Source: Spirochaetaceae bacterium
GTDB taxonomy: Bacteria; Spirochaetota; Spirochaetia; Treponematales; Breznakiellaceae
Assembly: GCA_031279965.1 (NCBI GenBank)
Contig: JAITHM010000021.1
Coordinates: forward strand, 1-6,160
DNA length: 6,160 nucleotides
Direction of reading: 5' to 3'
In this document: positions 1 through 5,713 of the stretch, one piece after another
Layout: each line of letters opens with the position of its first letter
Position numbering within the stretch: the stretch's first letter is position 1
Position numbers and translations under genes: made by a program
The notes under the pieces: model-generated
The model's input: the letters and a program-made list of their open reading frames with translations, nothing else
Databases searched by the model: none
Told to the model about the DNA's origin: nothing

Positions 1-188
1 ACCGCGCCTTTGTCGCCTAGGATTTCCGGTGATATGACGCGGTTTTCGAGTATTTTAACGAGTTTGACCGGTTCGCGTTTGGTGTCCTCGAACACCGCGT
101 TGAGGAAGGCGAGGCACTGTTCTTCCGCGCCTTTTTCGCCCATAACTTTAAGGAAGAGGTAATCGTTCAGCGGATTCAAGCGTTCCAT
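1..188 (-). CDS. Rpn family recombination-promoting nuclease / putative transposase, N-terminal fragment cut by window edge
   Basis: The minus strand is open from an ATG at 188 to the left edge, giving 62 residues that begin MERLNPLNDYLFLKVMGEKG and continue through CLAFLNAVF, KILENRVISPEIL and GDKGA. The NPLNDYLFxK opening, the FLNAV segment and the late GDK are typical of the N-terminus of Rpn / PD-(D/E)XK family transposase-like nucleases. These are DNA endonucleases that promote RecA-independent recombination and often occur as many near-identical copies per genome. The catalytic acidic residues of the family lie after the visible part, so activity cannot be judged. No Shine-Dalgarno sequence precedes the ATG. 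A TACAAT box (minus strand, 195-200) ends only 6 bases upstream, so a leaderless transcript is possible, but no good -35 accompanies it. The family assignment is from recognised sequence; the mobile role is general family knowledge. Confidence 0.85.
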   Translation of the reverse strand, partial: MERLNPLNDYLFLKVMGEKGAEEQCLAFLNAVFEDTKREPVKLVKILENRVISPEILGDKGA

Positions 189-208
189 GGGTTGATTGTA
201 GCATACGG

Positions 209-240
209 CAGTGGACAGTGATTAGTGGGCAGTGGGTAGT
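209..240 (+). repeat. heptamer array, consensus CAGTGRN, forward orientation (left arm)
   Basis: The sequence reads as consecutive 7-base units: CAGTGGA, CAGTGAT, TAGTGGG, CAGTGGG and a partial TAGT. The spacing is exact and units differ mainly at the last two positions. It lies 21 bases upstream of the Rpn start codon. A matching array in the opposite orientation is at 309-346, so the two can pair as arms of a long imperfect hairpin with a loop of about 68 bases. The period and orientation are read directly. The function is unknown. Confidence 0.8.
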
Positions 241-308
241 TTTTCGGGGCGGAAATATGTTAGCTAACGGCGCGGGCTGCGGCAGGCAACGTATACCGCC
301 GGAAGCCG

Positions 309-346
309 CTGTTCACTGCCCACTGTCCACTGTTCACTGTCCCCTG
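309..346 (-). repeat. heptamer array, consensus CAGTGRN, reverse orientation (right arm)
   Basis: On the plus strand the units read CTG, TTCACTG, CCCACTG, TCCACTG, TTCACTG and TCCCCTG, with an exact 7-base period. On the minus strand this is the same CAGTGRN family as at 209-240. The four central units are clean and the last one is degenerate. Together with the left array it forms an inverted pair around a 68-base centre. Spacers are absent, so this is not a CRISPR array. Confidence 0.8.
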
Positions 347-361
347 TGAGGTGGGGCGCGG

Positions 362-464
362 GGAAATTCGCGCGGGCAAAACCTTTGGCGGCTAGAGCAC
401 CGGCCACGCCAAAGCGTGCGTCCGTAAAGTCCCCGACCAACTAGTTTTGTACGCGCGAATTTCC
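362..464. repeat. ~103-base element with 21-base inverted ends and an inner stem (MITE-like or structured-RNA-like)
   Basis: The left end at 362-382 (GGAAATTCGCGCG followed by GGCAAAAC) is the reverse complement of the right end at 444-464 at 19 of 21 positions. Nested inside, CTTTGGCG at 383-390 pairs perfectly with CGCCAAAG at 407-414 around a 16-base loop. The inner stem directly abuts the left outer arm, so both could fold together into a branched structure. No coding frame is present. It could be a small non-autonomous mobile element or a fold in a transcript. A target-site duplication is not evident. The pairing is visible; the nature of the element is inference. Confidence 0.6.
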
Positions 465-469
465 ACCCG

Positions 470-561
470 CCCGCTTACCCAGGAAAGGCCATGCGACAGC
501 GGCGGGCGCTTCGCGCCCGCTCACCCAGGAAAGGCCGTGCGGCAACAAAGGCGCTGGACGG
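470..561. repeat. ~46-base partial tandem repeat with conserved 31-base core
   Basis: Positions 470-500 and 516-546 share a 31-base core at 27 of 31 positions. Both contain CCCGCT, then ACCCAGGAAAGGCC, then TGCG and CA. The cores are offset by 46 bases. The sequence after the cores diverges, apart from GGCG-rich stretches. The differences are mainly transitions, which suggests an older duplication or two members of a dispersed family. The array ends about 30 bases before the luxS start. Its role is unknown. Confidence 0.7.
502..520. repeat. perfect GC-rich hairpin between the tandem repeat cores
   Basis: GCGGGCGC at 502-509 and GCGCCCGC at 513-520 are exact reverse complements around the 3-base loop TTC. 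The stem overlaps the start of the second repeat core, so it is probably part of the repeat unit. No T-run follows on the plus strand and no suitable A-run precedes it, so it does not look like a standard intrinsic terminator. It resembles REP-type palindromes. Confidence 0.65.
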
Positions 562-578
562 CGGCGGGATATTATGGT

Positions 579-582
579 AGGA
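579..582 (+). promoter_or_regulatory. probable ribosome binding site of luxS
   Basis: AGGA lies 10 bases before the ATG at 593, which is acceptable but weak. It supports this ATG, which also gives the N-terminus expected for the family. Confidence 0.45.
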
Positions 583-592
583 TACCGCTATT

Positions 593-1069
593 ATGGAAAA
601 GATTGCGAGTTTTCAGATTGATCATCTGCGGCTTAAACCAGGTCTGTATGTTTCCCGGAAAGACAGTTTTGGCGCAGTTACGCTTACCACATTCGATCTG
701 CGCTTTAAGGAGCCGAACAAAGAGCCGGTTATTGACATGCCGGCGCTTCACACGATTGAACATCTGGGGGCAACATTTCTTAGATCGCATGCTGAATGGG
801 GGAAGCGCGTCGTCTATTTTGGGCCGATGGGCTGCCGGACAGGCTGCTATCTTATTCTTGAAGGCGATTTTCAGAGCCGTGCCATTGCGCCGCTTATTAC
901 TGAATTGTGCGGCTGGATAGGTGCGTTTGAAGGCGCAATACCCGGAGCAACTCCGGCGGAATGTGGTAATTATAGCGAACAGAATCTTGCTATGGCAAAA
1001 TGGGAGGCAGCTCGTTACGGGGCGCTTCTAAAAACTGCCGGAGACAATCATTTTACCTATCCCTCATAA
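593..1069 (+). CDS. luxS: S-ribosylhomocysteine lyase LuxS (autoinducer-2 synthase)
   Basis: This cytosolic metalloenzyme of 158 residues matches the usual LuxS length. It cleaves S-ribosylhomocysteine to homocysteine and 4,5-dihydroxy-2,3-pentanedione, the precursor of AI-2. The key residues are all visible: metal ligands His53 and His57 in HTIEH, the third ligand Cys124 in AECGNY, Glu56 as catalytic base, and catalytic Cys81 in PMGCRTG. Ser6, His11 and Arg37 (in FDLRF) match substrate-pocket positions of Bacillus LuxS (Ser6, His11, Arg39). The protein therefore looks intact and active. galM starts 19 bases downstream on the same strand, suggesting co-transcription. Upstream lies the repeat-rich region, with no clear promoter. 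The usual partner, a Pfs nucleosidase that makes the substrate, is not in the window. Whether AI-2 serves as a signal here or is only a by-product cannot be told. Confidence 0.97.
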   Translation: MEKIASFQIDHLRLKPGLYVSRKDSFGAVTLTTFDLRFKEPNKEPVIDMPALHTIEHLGATFLRSHAEWGKRVVYFGPMGCRTGCYLILEGDFQSRAIAPLITELCGWIGAFEGAIPGATPAECGNYSEQNLAMAKWEAARYGALLKTAGDNHFTYPS

Positions 1070-1074
1070 CAATC

Positions 1075-1080
1075 AGGGGC
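1075..1080 (+). promoter_or_regulatory. ribosome binding site of galM
   Basis: AGGGGC ends 8 bases before the ATG at 1089, a good spacing. It falls in the 19-base gap after luxS and fixes the galM start. Confidence 0.6.
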
Positions 1081-1088
1081 GAACGTCA

Positions 1089-2150
1089 ATGAAGAGTACT
1101 ACGGCTGTGTTTGGTGTGCTTGCCGGCGGCGAGCAGGTTCGTATCTGGACGATTAGCAATGGCGAAATGAGTTTTTCTGCCTGCGAATATGGCTGCATCA
1201 TCACAAGTATTATGCTGCCTCGCAAAGGCGGCAGTTTTGATGATGTTACTCCAGGGTTTTCAACATTAGACGGGTATGTTCACCGGAATACACCTTATTT
1301 TGGCGGCCTTATTGGCCGCGTTGCCAACCGTATAGGCCGGGGGCGGTTTTCGCTGGACGGCGTATCCTATGCGCTGGATACAAATAATGGCGCCCACACG
1401 CTGCATAGCGGCTTTCGGGGGTATCATCAGATGTTGTGGAACGGAGAAGGCATCACCACCGAAGAAGGCATTGGAGTGTGTTTCCGCAGGACAAGTCCTG
1501 ACGGTGAACAGGGCTTCCCCGGTGTGCTGCAACTTGAAGTATCATACATACTCACCAGCACACATGAAATTATTATGCGCTACCGTGCTGTTGCCGGCGC
1601 ACCAACGCCGGTTAACCTTACCAATCATGTTTATTTTAATTTAGGCGGACACGCTTCCCCAACGATAGCGGATCATGTTGTAACAATTCACAGCACTCAA
1701 TATCTGGAAGTTGACGAAGACCTTATTCCCACTGGCCGCATCCTGCCCGTTAAAGATTCTGTGTTTGATTTTTTACAGCCGCGCCGTGTGGGGACGTATT
1801 TTGGTGCGAAAGAACTTACCCGTATGCGGGGAGGCTATGATACGGCGTATTGTTTCCCCGAAACAAAAACACTGTCCTGCGCCGGCCTTCCCGTGGCGGC
1901 CGTGCTTGAAGATCCGCATACGGGGCGCAGTGTAACATGTGCGACAAATCAGCCCTGCCTGCAATTTTATACCGGCGGATCTCTTGAATTGAACGGCGGG
2001 AAAGACGGCGCATCATACCATCAATATGGCGCAGTATGTTTGGAAACACAACGTTATATTGATGCACCAAATCAGCCTGGATTTCCTTCGGCAATTGTTA
2101 CGCCAGATAAAAATTACGAGGCGCTTACTTTTTATGGGTTTATGTGGTAG
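1089..2150 (+). CDS. galM: aldose 1-epimerase (mutarotase, GalM family)
   Basis: The 353-residue protein has the length typical of GalM. It interconverts the alpha and beta anomers of aldoses such as galactose and glucose in the cytosol. The family landmarks are in order: GRVANRI at 76-82 with substrate-binding Arg77, LHSG with His106, NLTNHVYFNL with His180 (proposed acid), GGYDTAY with Asp251, and LETQ with Glu319 (proposed catalytic base). Substrate specificity cannot be read from sequence. No other galactose-pathway gene is visible. Its only close neighbour on the same strand is luxS, 19 bases upstream. LuxS acts on the open-chain form of a ribose derivative, so a mutarotase partner is biochemically plausible but unproven. 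The C-terminus ends in FYGFMW with no truncation. A 17-base palindrome and a probable promoter for the next gene follow the stop codon. Confidence 0.95.
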   Translation: MKSTTAVFGVLAGGEQVRIWTISNGEMSFSACEYGCIITSIMLPRKGGSFDDVTPGFSTLDGYVHRNTPYFGGLIGRVANRIGRGRFSLDGVSYALDTNNGAHTLHSGFRGYHQMLWNGEGITTEEGIGVCFRRTSPDGEQGFPGVLQLEVSYILTSTHEIIMRYRAVAGAPTPVNLTNHVYFNLGGHASPTIADHVVTIHSTQYLEVDEDLIPTGRILPVKDSVFDFLQPRRVGTYFGAKELTRMRGGYDTAYCFPETKTLSCAGLPVAAVLEDPHTGRSVTCATNQPCLQFYTGGSLELNGGKDGASYHQYGAVCLETQRYIDAPNQPGFPSAIVTPDKNYEALTFYGFMW

Positions 2151-2155
2151 AATCA

Positions 2156-2172
2156 GAACATTGAAAATGTTC
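2156..2172. promoter_or_regulatory. perfect 17-base palindrome overlapping the predicted -35 box (possible operator)
   Basis: GAACATT (2156-2162), a GAA centre and AATGTTC (2166-2172) form exact 7-base arms just after the galM stop. It overlaps the TTGAAA -35 candidate at 2161-2166, which suggests a repressor site. The stem is AT-rich and no T-run follows directly, so an intrinsic terminator for galM is less likely. The spacing between the GAAC and GTTC ends does not fit a LexA box. Confidence 0.45.
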
Positions 2173-2188
2173 AAAGCTGATATAAAAT
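2161..2188 (+). promoter_or_regulatory. probable sigma-70-type promoter for the lytic transglycosylase gene
   Basis: TTGAAA at 2161-2166 (5 of 6 to the -35 consensus) is followed after 16 bases by TAAAAT at 2183-2188 (5 of 6 to the -10 consensus). Transcription would begin near 2195, leaving about 10 bases before the ATG at 2205 or about 30 bases before the ACG at 2226. Confidence 0.5.
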
Positions 2189-2204
2189 ATTGTTATGCGT
2201 ATGC

Positions 2205-3635
2205 ATGTTAATTAAGGAGTTTGGTACGAAAAAGCACTGTTTTTATGGCGCAATTTTATTATTTGCCTGTATTTCGATGATGAGCGCGACAGAACTTCCC
2301 CTTCCGGCAGAAACCAATCTGGAAGATGAAACGGCGGTGGAAATGCTTCCAGGAATTGTTGATGAAGAACAGCCGCCCTCGGATATTAACCGCCCGCTCC
2401 GTAGTAAAGGGCAGCGGCTGCCGGCACGCTTTGCGGAAAGCCGAAAGCACCGGACAACAGAGGAAGTTCTTCCTACAATTCCCGGTATTGATCATGCGCT
2501 TACCCAGAAATGGATTGCGCGCTATTCCAGTAAGGCGAACCTTGCCTGGATAGCAGCAAGTTTGCGAAGTGGTGAACCGTATCTTGATTTTATCCGGGCC
2601 GAGGTTGAACGGCGCGGGCTGCCACCGGAGCTGGTCTATCTGCCGGTTATTGAAAGCGGGTTTAATGCCGTTGCGCGGAGCCGGTCGGGGGCGCGGGGGT
2701 TGTGGCAGTTTATGCGAAACAGCATGGCGCCGTATATGCGCTTTGACGAATGGCGAGACGAGCGGCTTGATTTTTGGAAGTCTACCAATGCGGCACTCTC
2801 TAAACTTCAAATGCACTTTAAAGAATTTGACTCGTGGCCCATGGCTTTGGCGGCGTATAATTCAGGCGGCGGCGCAATAAGCCGCGCTATTCGTACTCAC
2901 AACAGTAAAGATTACTGGCATCTCGCGGAAACTCAGAAATTAAAGACAGAAAGTATTCATTATGTCCCTAAACTTCTTGCTGTTTATTACATCGCTTCAA
3001 ATCCCCGAAAATTCAATCTTGATATTTGCCGGCCTGTTGCTGAGTTCCAGTGGACGCAGGTTGAAGTTTCCCGGCAAGTAAGCCTGCCGCTGCTTGCCGA
3101 ATATGCCGGTATCGATGCCGCCGTCCTTCGAGATGCGAATCGCGGCCTTATTACTCAGGTAACGCCGCCAGGTTCTACACTGCTGAATGTTCGTGTGGAA
3201 GACGCCGCCGCCATCCGTGCGGTGCTTGAACAGGATGAGCTTAAACTGCTTAAACATGTGCTTTATACGATACAACCGGGCGATACACTCTATGCGATAG
3301 GGCAGAATTACGGAGTGACTATTCAGCAGCTTATCATTGAAAATCCTGATCTGCGTCCCAGCGCACTGCGCCCGGGTACCAGTATTTCTATTCCGGTGGG
3401 TGGCGGAGGCGGAACGCTTGCACAAAAACCTGCCAAAGTTCAGCAGGATGCTGTCACGAAGGAAACAGACATTCCAGAAGCGCTTTCGTGGAAGGGTGCG
3501 CGGACTGTTCGTGCAGGAGACACGCTCTGGTCAATTGCCCGCGAGTATAATACAAGCGTTGCGGTGCTTGCCCGGGCAAATAAAATGGCGCTTTCCAGCA
3601 CACTTTCCATAGGGAAGGTGCTGTCTGTTCCGTAA
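2205..3635 (+). CDS. secreted lytic murein transglycosylase with SLT domain and two LysM domains (MltD-like)
   Basis: This envelope enzyme is predicted to cleave the glycan strands of peptidoglycan with formation of 1,6-anhydro-muramyl ends. Positions below count from the ATG at 2205 (476 residues). A hydrophobic signal segment lies at about 12-27. Its LFAC could be a poor spirochaete-type lipobox, but hydrophobic residues continue after the Cys. The SLT domain covers about 110-265. It has catalytic Glu150 in PVIESGF, then GLWQFM at 165-170, DERLD at 185-189 and ALAAYNSGGG at 214-223. Two peptidoglycan-binding LysM domains follow, at about 352-398 and 433-476, separated by a glycine-rich linker; the second ends the protein. 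Start choice is uncertain. TTG at 2190 and ATG at 2205 have no ribosome binding site, whereas AAGGAG at 2214-2219 is ideally placed for an in-frame ACG at 2226. That start would give 469 residues opening with a charged KKH. Its stop lies 4 bases from the stop of the converging permease gene. Confidence 0.93.
   Translation: MLIKEFGTKKHCFYGAILLFACISMMSATELPLPAETNLEDETAVEMLPGIVDEEQPPSDINRPLRSKGQRLPARFAESRKHRTTEEVLPTIPGIDHALTQKWIARYSSKANLAWIAASLRSGEPYLDFIRAEVERRGLPPELVYLPVIESGFNAVARSRSGARGLWQFMRNSMAPYMRFDEWRDERLDFWKSTNAALSKLQMHFKEFDSWPMALAAYNSGGGAISRAIRTHNSKDYWHLAETQKLKTESIHYVPKLLAVYYIASNPRKFNLDICRPVAEFQWTQVEVSRQVSLPLLAEYAGIDAAVLRDANRGLITQVTPPGSTLLNVRVEDAAAIRAVLEQDELKLLKHVLYTIQPGDTLYAIGQNYGVTIQQLIIENPDLRPSALRPGTSISIPVGGGGGTLAQKPAKVQQDAVTKETDIPEALSWKGARTVRAGDTLWSIAREYNTSVAVLARANKMALSSTLSIGKVLSVP
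2214..2219 (+). promoter_or_regulatory. consensus ribosome binding site without a conventional in-frame start after it
   Basis: AAGGAG is the best Shine-Dalgarno match upstream of the transglycosylase. Six bases after it comes ACG at 2226, in the correct frame and followed by two lysine codons and a hydrophobic segment. TTG at 2221-2223 is out of frame. It lies downstream of the ATG at 2205, so it cannot serve that codon. Confidence 0.55.
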
Positions 3636-3639
3636 TACG

Positions 3640-4944
3640 CTACAGAAGCTGTTTTATTAAAAAGATTACGGTAAGTATCATCGTGGGAGGTGTTATATCA
3701 AAAAAACGCCTCTGCACGATTTTAACCAGCGTAAAGCTGATGAACCCCCACGCAAGCCCCTGGGCGATTGAATAGCTTAGCGGGACAGCTATCATTGTAA
3801 GAAATACAGGAAGCCCAACCTCTGTTTTCCGCAGTTCAAGGCCGGTAAGCGCCCCCAACATCATAAACCCAACGAAAATCAATGCCGGAGCTGTTGCCGC
3901 TGACGGTATCAACAGGAAAAAAGGCGATGTAAACAACGCAAGCAGGAAGAGAAGTCCGGTGACAACAGAAGATAATCCTGTTCTACCGCCTACAGCAACG
4001 CCCGTTGTCGATTCGATGTACGCGGTCACGGTGGTCGCTCCAAAGAGCGCCCCTATCGATGTTCCCAGTGCGTCCGACAGAAGAATCTTGCGGCAGTTGA
4101 TGATATTACCCTGTTTGTCGAGCAGATTCCCTTGAATCGCCACACCGGCAAGTGTTGATACAGTATCAAACAGATCAACAAACAGCAAACTAAAGAGAAC
4201 AAGACAAAAATCAAGAACATGAACGCCGGCAATGCCCTGGATAATATCAACCGGCGTATATGGCATCGGCGGAATATGAATGAGCGAAAAATTTTCAGGT
4301 ATTACAGTAATGCCCATCGGTATGCCGACAAGCGCCGTTGCACATATTGAAATAAGAATGGAGCCGGGTATCCTCAGCGTCCATAATATGATAATAAACA
4401 CAAGCCCAATAACGGTAAGCAGCGGCGGGCCGGAATTGATGGGAGCCATTGCAAGTGGTGTAGGGCCGTTGGTAATAAGTATTCCTGCATTATTAAAGCC
4501 GATAATTGCGACAAAAAGACCAATCCCCAGCGCGACAGCTTTTTTAACCTGATCGGGAATTCCCGCAATGATTATTTCCCGAAGACCGGTAAGCGAAATA
4601 GCGATAAAAATAAGGCCCTCAACAAAAACCGCACAGAGCGCCGTTTGCCAGCTAAAGCCCATCTGTCCGCAAACTGAGTAAGCAATAAAGGCGTTGATTC
4701 CCAAACCGCTGGCAAGAGCAATAGGCGCACGGCCTAAAAACGCCATAATAAGCGTTGCCATCCCTGCGGTAAAGGCCGTTGCGGTAAAAACGGCGCCGCT
4801 GTCCATGCCGGCCGCAGCCATAACGCCTGGCTGCACGGCAAGAATATACACCATCGAAGCAAACGTGACGGCACCGCCAACTAGTTCGCGGGGAATAGTC
4901 GAATTTCTTCCGGTTATTTTGAAGTAATTATCAATCACGCGCAT
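3640..4944 (-). CDS. NCS2-family purine base permease, AzgA type (guanine/hypoxanthine or adenine uptake)
   Basis: This 434-residue, strongly hydrophobic inner-membrane protein is predicted to import purine nucleobases by proton symport. It has many membrane segments along its whole length. The family landmarks are ALASGLGINAF at 76-86, FVDLFDTVSTLAGVA at 255-269, and the AzgA signature region 304-333. That region contains TAYIESTTGVAVGGRTG, where the acidic Glu311 and the GGRTG turn are characteristic. This separates it from the UraA/PbuX branch of NCS2. Base preference within AzgA cannot be assigned. I chose the ATG at 4944 because MRVIDNYFKITGRNSTIPRE is the usual AzgA N-terminus. A longer frame to 5103 would add a non-homologous, charged leader overlapping ecfT. 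The ribosome binding site is weak (GAG in TGAGAC). A TTGACA promoter lies just upstream. The gene converges tail to tail with the transglycosylase. Confidence 0.94.
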   Translation of the reverse strand: MRVIDNYFKITGRNSTIPRELVGGAVTFASMVYILAVQPGVMAAAGMDSGAVFTATAFTAGMATLIMAFLGRAPIALASGLGINAFIAYSVCGQMGFSWQTALCAVFVEGLIFIAISLTGLREIIIAGIPDQVKKAVALGIGLFVAIIGFNNAGILITNGPTPLAMAPINSGPPLLTVIGLVFIIILWTLRIPGSILISICATALVGIPMGITVIPENFSLIHIPPMPYTPVDIIQGIAGVHVLDFCLVLFSLLFVDLFDTVSTLAGVAIQGNLLDKQGNIINCRKILLSDALGTSIGALFGATTVTAYIESTTGVAVGGRTGLSSVVTGLLFLLALFTSPFFLLIPSAATAPALIFVGFMMLGALTGLELRKTEVGLPVFLTMIAVPLSYSIAQGLAWGFISFTLVKIVQRRFFDITPPTMILTVIFLIKQLL

Positions 4945-4962
4945 ATACGTCTCATGTGCGGT

Positions 4963-4991
4963 AGGATATACAATGAAAATAAGAGTGTCAA
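4963..4991 (-). promoter_or_regulatory. probable promoter of the purine permease gene
   Basis: On the minus strand a perfect TTGACA (4986-4991) is followed after 17 bases by TATCCT (4963-4968, 4 of 6 to consensus). Transcription would begin near 4956, leaving a leader of only about 12 bases. This leaves no room for a purine riboswitch, and none is recognisable in the 85-base gap. Confidence 0.5.
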
Positions 4992-5004
4992 CGCTGGTTT
5001 GCGC

Positions 5005-5029
5005 AAAAATCAGGCATGAGAAAGGCCTG
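5005..5029 (-). terminator. small intrinsic terminator directly after the ecfT stop codon
   Basis: On the minus strand CAGGC (5025-5029) and GCCTG (5011-5015) pair around a 9-base loop and are followed by ATTTTT (5005-5010). The stem starts at the base next to the ecfT stop. With only 5 pairs it is weak, and readthrough into the permease gene is possible. Confidence 0.5.
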
Positions 5030-5713
5030 TTAGAGGAGTTTGCGCGCGGCAAGCGCTCGTGACTTTTGCGCGGCGGCGTAAAACGAGCGGGAAATAAGCG
5101 CAAAGAGTAAAATACGCATCTTTGCTATATAGCCGCGTCCGCCGCGGGCATTCCACGCACGTTCCAATATCTGCCATTGGTTAAAAATTTCAGGAATAAA
5201 GTTTAGGGTAAGGGCCAGTATTATGCCAAAACGCGGATTATCACTGATATTTCGGGCAAAAGGCAGCAGTGCTTTAAAGGCTGTTCTGAGTTTTACTTCA
5301 GCAGTGCAGATCGCATCTTTTATTTGAATATTTGTTGTTGTCCGGAAAAGGAGCGCAGAAAATTGCATTACACACAAAAGACGGCCTGTATACACGAGGA
5401 GCGTGTTTTCAGGTTTCAGCACCTCAATGCCATTGTGCAGTATGCCGGGGCTGGCTATAACGGCATTTATTAACGAGGCTGATGCAAGAAGCAGCGCGTA
5501 GTACAATGCTGGGCGGACATCAGCATAAAGTTCGCGCAGTGTCCATCCACAAAGCAGTGCCGCAAGGGTACAGCATAAAGAACATATAATGAGCGCATGT
5601 TCAGAGAGCAGCATGATGATAAATGTGCAGCATGGTAACATGGCAAGTTTAACGCCTGCGGGGACTTTGTGTAACAGGCTAATACCTTTTTTATAACGCA
5701 GTGTTACAGCCAT
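5030..5713 (-). CDS. energy-coupling factor transporter transmembrane protein (EcfT / CbiQ / BioN family)
   Basis: This 227-residue membrane protein is predicted to be the T component of an ECF-type ABC importer, linking the ATPase to a substrate-binding S protein. The N-terminus carries the family-like LHKVPAGVKL at 14-23. Hydrophobic segments lie near 24-37, 40-57, 68-87, 106-123, 162-177 and 200-215. The coupling-helix signature AxxARG appears as AWNARG at 186-191. The second such motif, normally ending ARG, is only hinted at as ALAARK at 220-225 near the C-terminus, which lacks the glycine. The gene overlaps the upstream ATPase gene by 10 bases, and its own ribosome binding site is poor, so translational coupling is likely. 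A terminator-like hairpin follows its stop. The substrate (biotin, cobalt, nickel, thiamine and others are possible) cannot be decided because no S component is visible. Confidence 0.88.
   Translation of the reverse strand: MAVTLRYKKGISLLHKVPAGVKLAMLPCCTFIIMLLSEHALIICSLCCTLAALLCGWTLRELYADVRPALYYALLLASASLINAVIASPGILHNGIEVLKPENTLLVYTGRLLCVMQFSALLFRTTTNIQIKDAICTAEVKLRTAFKALLPFARNISDNPRFGIILALTLNFIPEIFNQWQILERAWNARGGRGYIAKMRILLFALISRSFYAAAQKSRALAARKLL

Larger units (their letters stand above)
189..592. other. gene-free, repeat-rich intergenic region between the Rpn gene and luxS
   Basis: About 400 bases separate the divergent Rpn and luxS starts. No reading frame here has recognisable protein similarity or a good ribosome binding site of its own. 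The one plus-strand frame that opens at 447 runs into luxS in another frame. The stretch is instead made of short repeats and inverted repeats, listed separately, covering roughly 209-346, 362-464 and 470-561. A perfect 10-base palindrome, GTTAGCTAAC, sits at 259-268 between the two heptamer arrays. I found no convincing promoter for luxS: TATTAT at 570-575 resembles a -10 box but lacks a -35 partner, and its predicted start would fall on the ribosome binding site. Confidence 0.7.

Noticed and set aside
209..346. CRISPR array interpretation of the CAGTGRN repeats
   Set aside because: The repeat unit is 7 bases with no spacers, and no cas gene is nearby.
570..575. TATTAT as the -10 box of a luxS promoter
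   Set aside because: No -35 partner lies at 15-19 bases, and the predicted transcription start would coincide with the ribosome binding site.
447..920. 157-codon plus-strand frame beginning in the repeat region and overlapping luxS
   Set aside because: It covers most of luxS in another frame, its first part is translated repeat sequence, and it has no family resemblance or ribosome binding site.
4879..4888. Shared CCAACTAGTT between the permease gene and the intergenic region near 438-447
   Set aside because: The identity is only 10 bases with poor similarity around it, consistent with chance.
4945..5029. Purine riboswitch before the permease gene
   Set aside because: The gap is 85 bases, the likely leader is about 12 bases, and none of the conserved purine-aptamer loops are recognisable.
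4945..5103. N-terminal extension of the purine permease to an ATG at 5103
   Set aside because: The added 53 residues are unlike any AzgA N-terminus, overlap the end of ecfT and would span a terminator and a promoter. The ATG at 4944 fits the family start.
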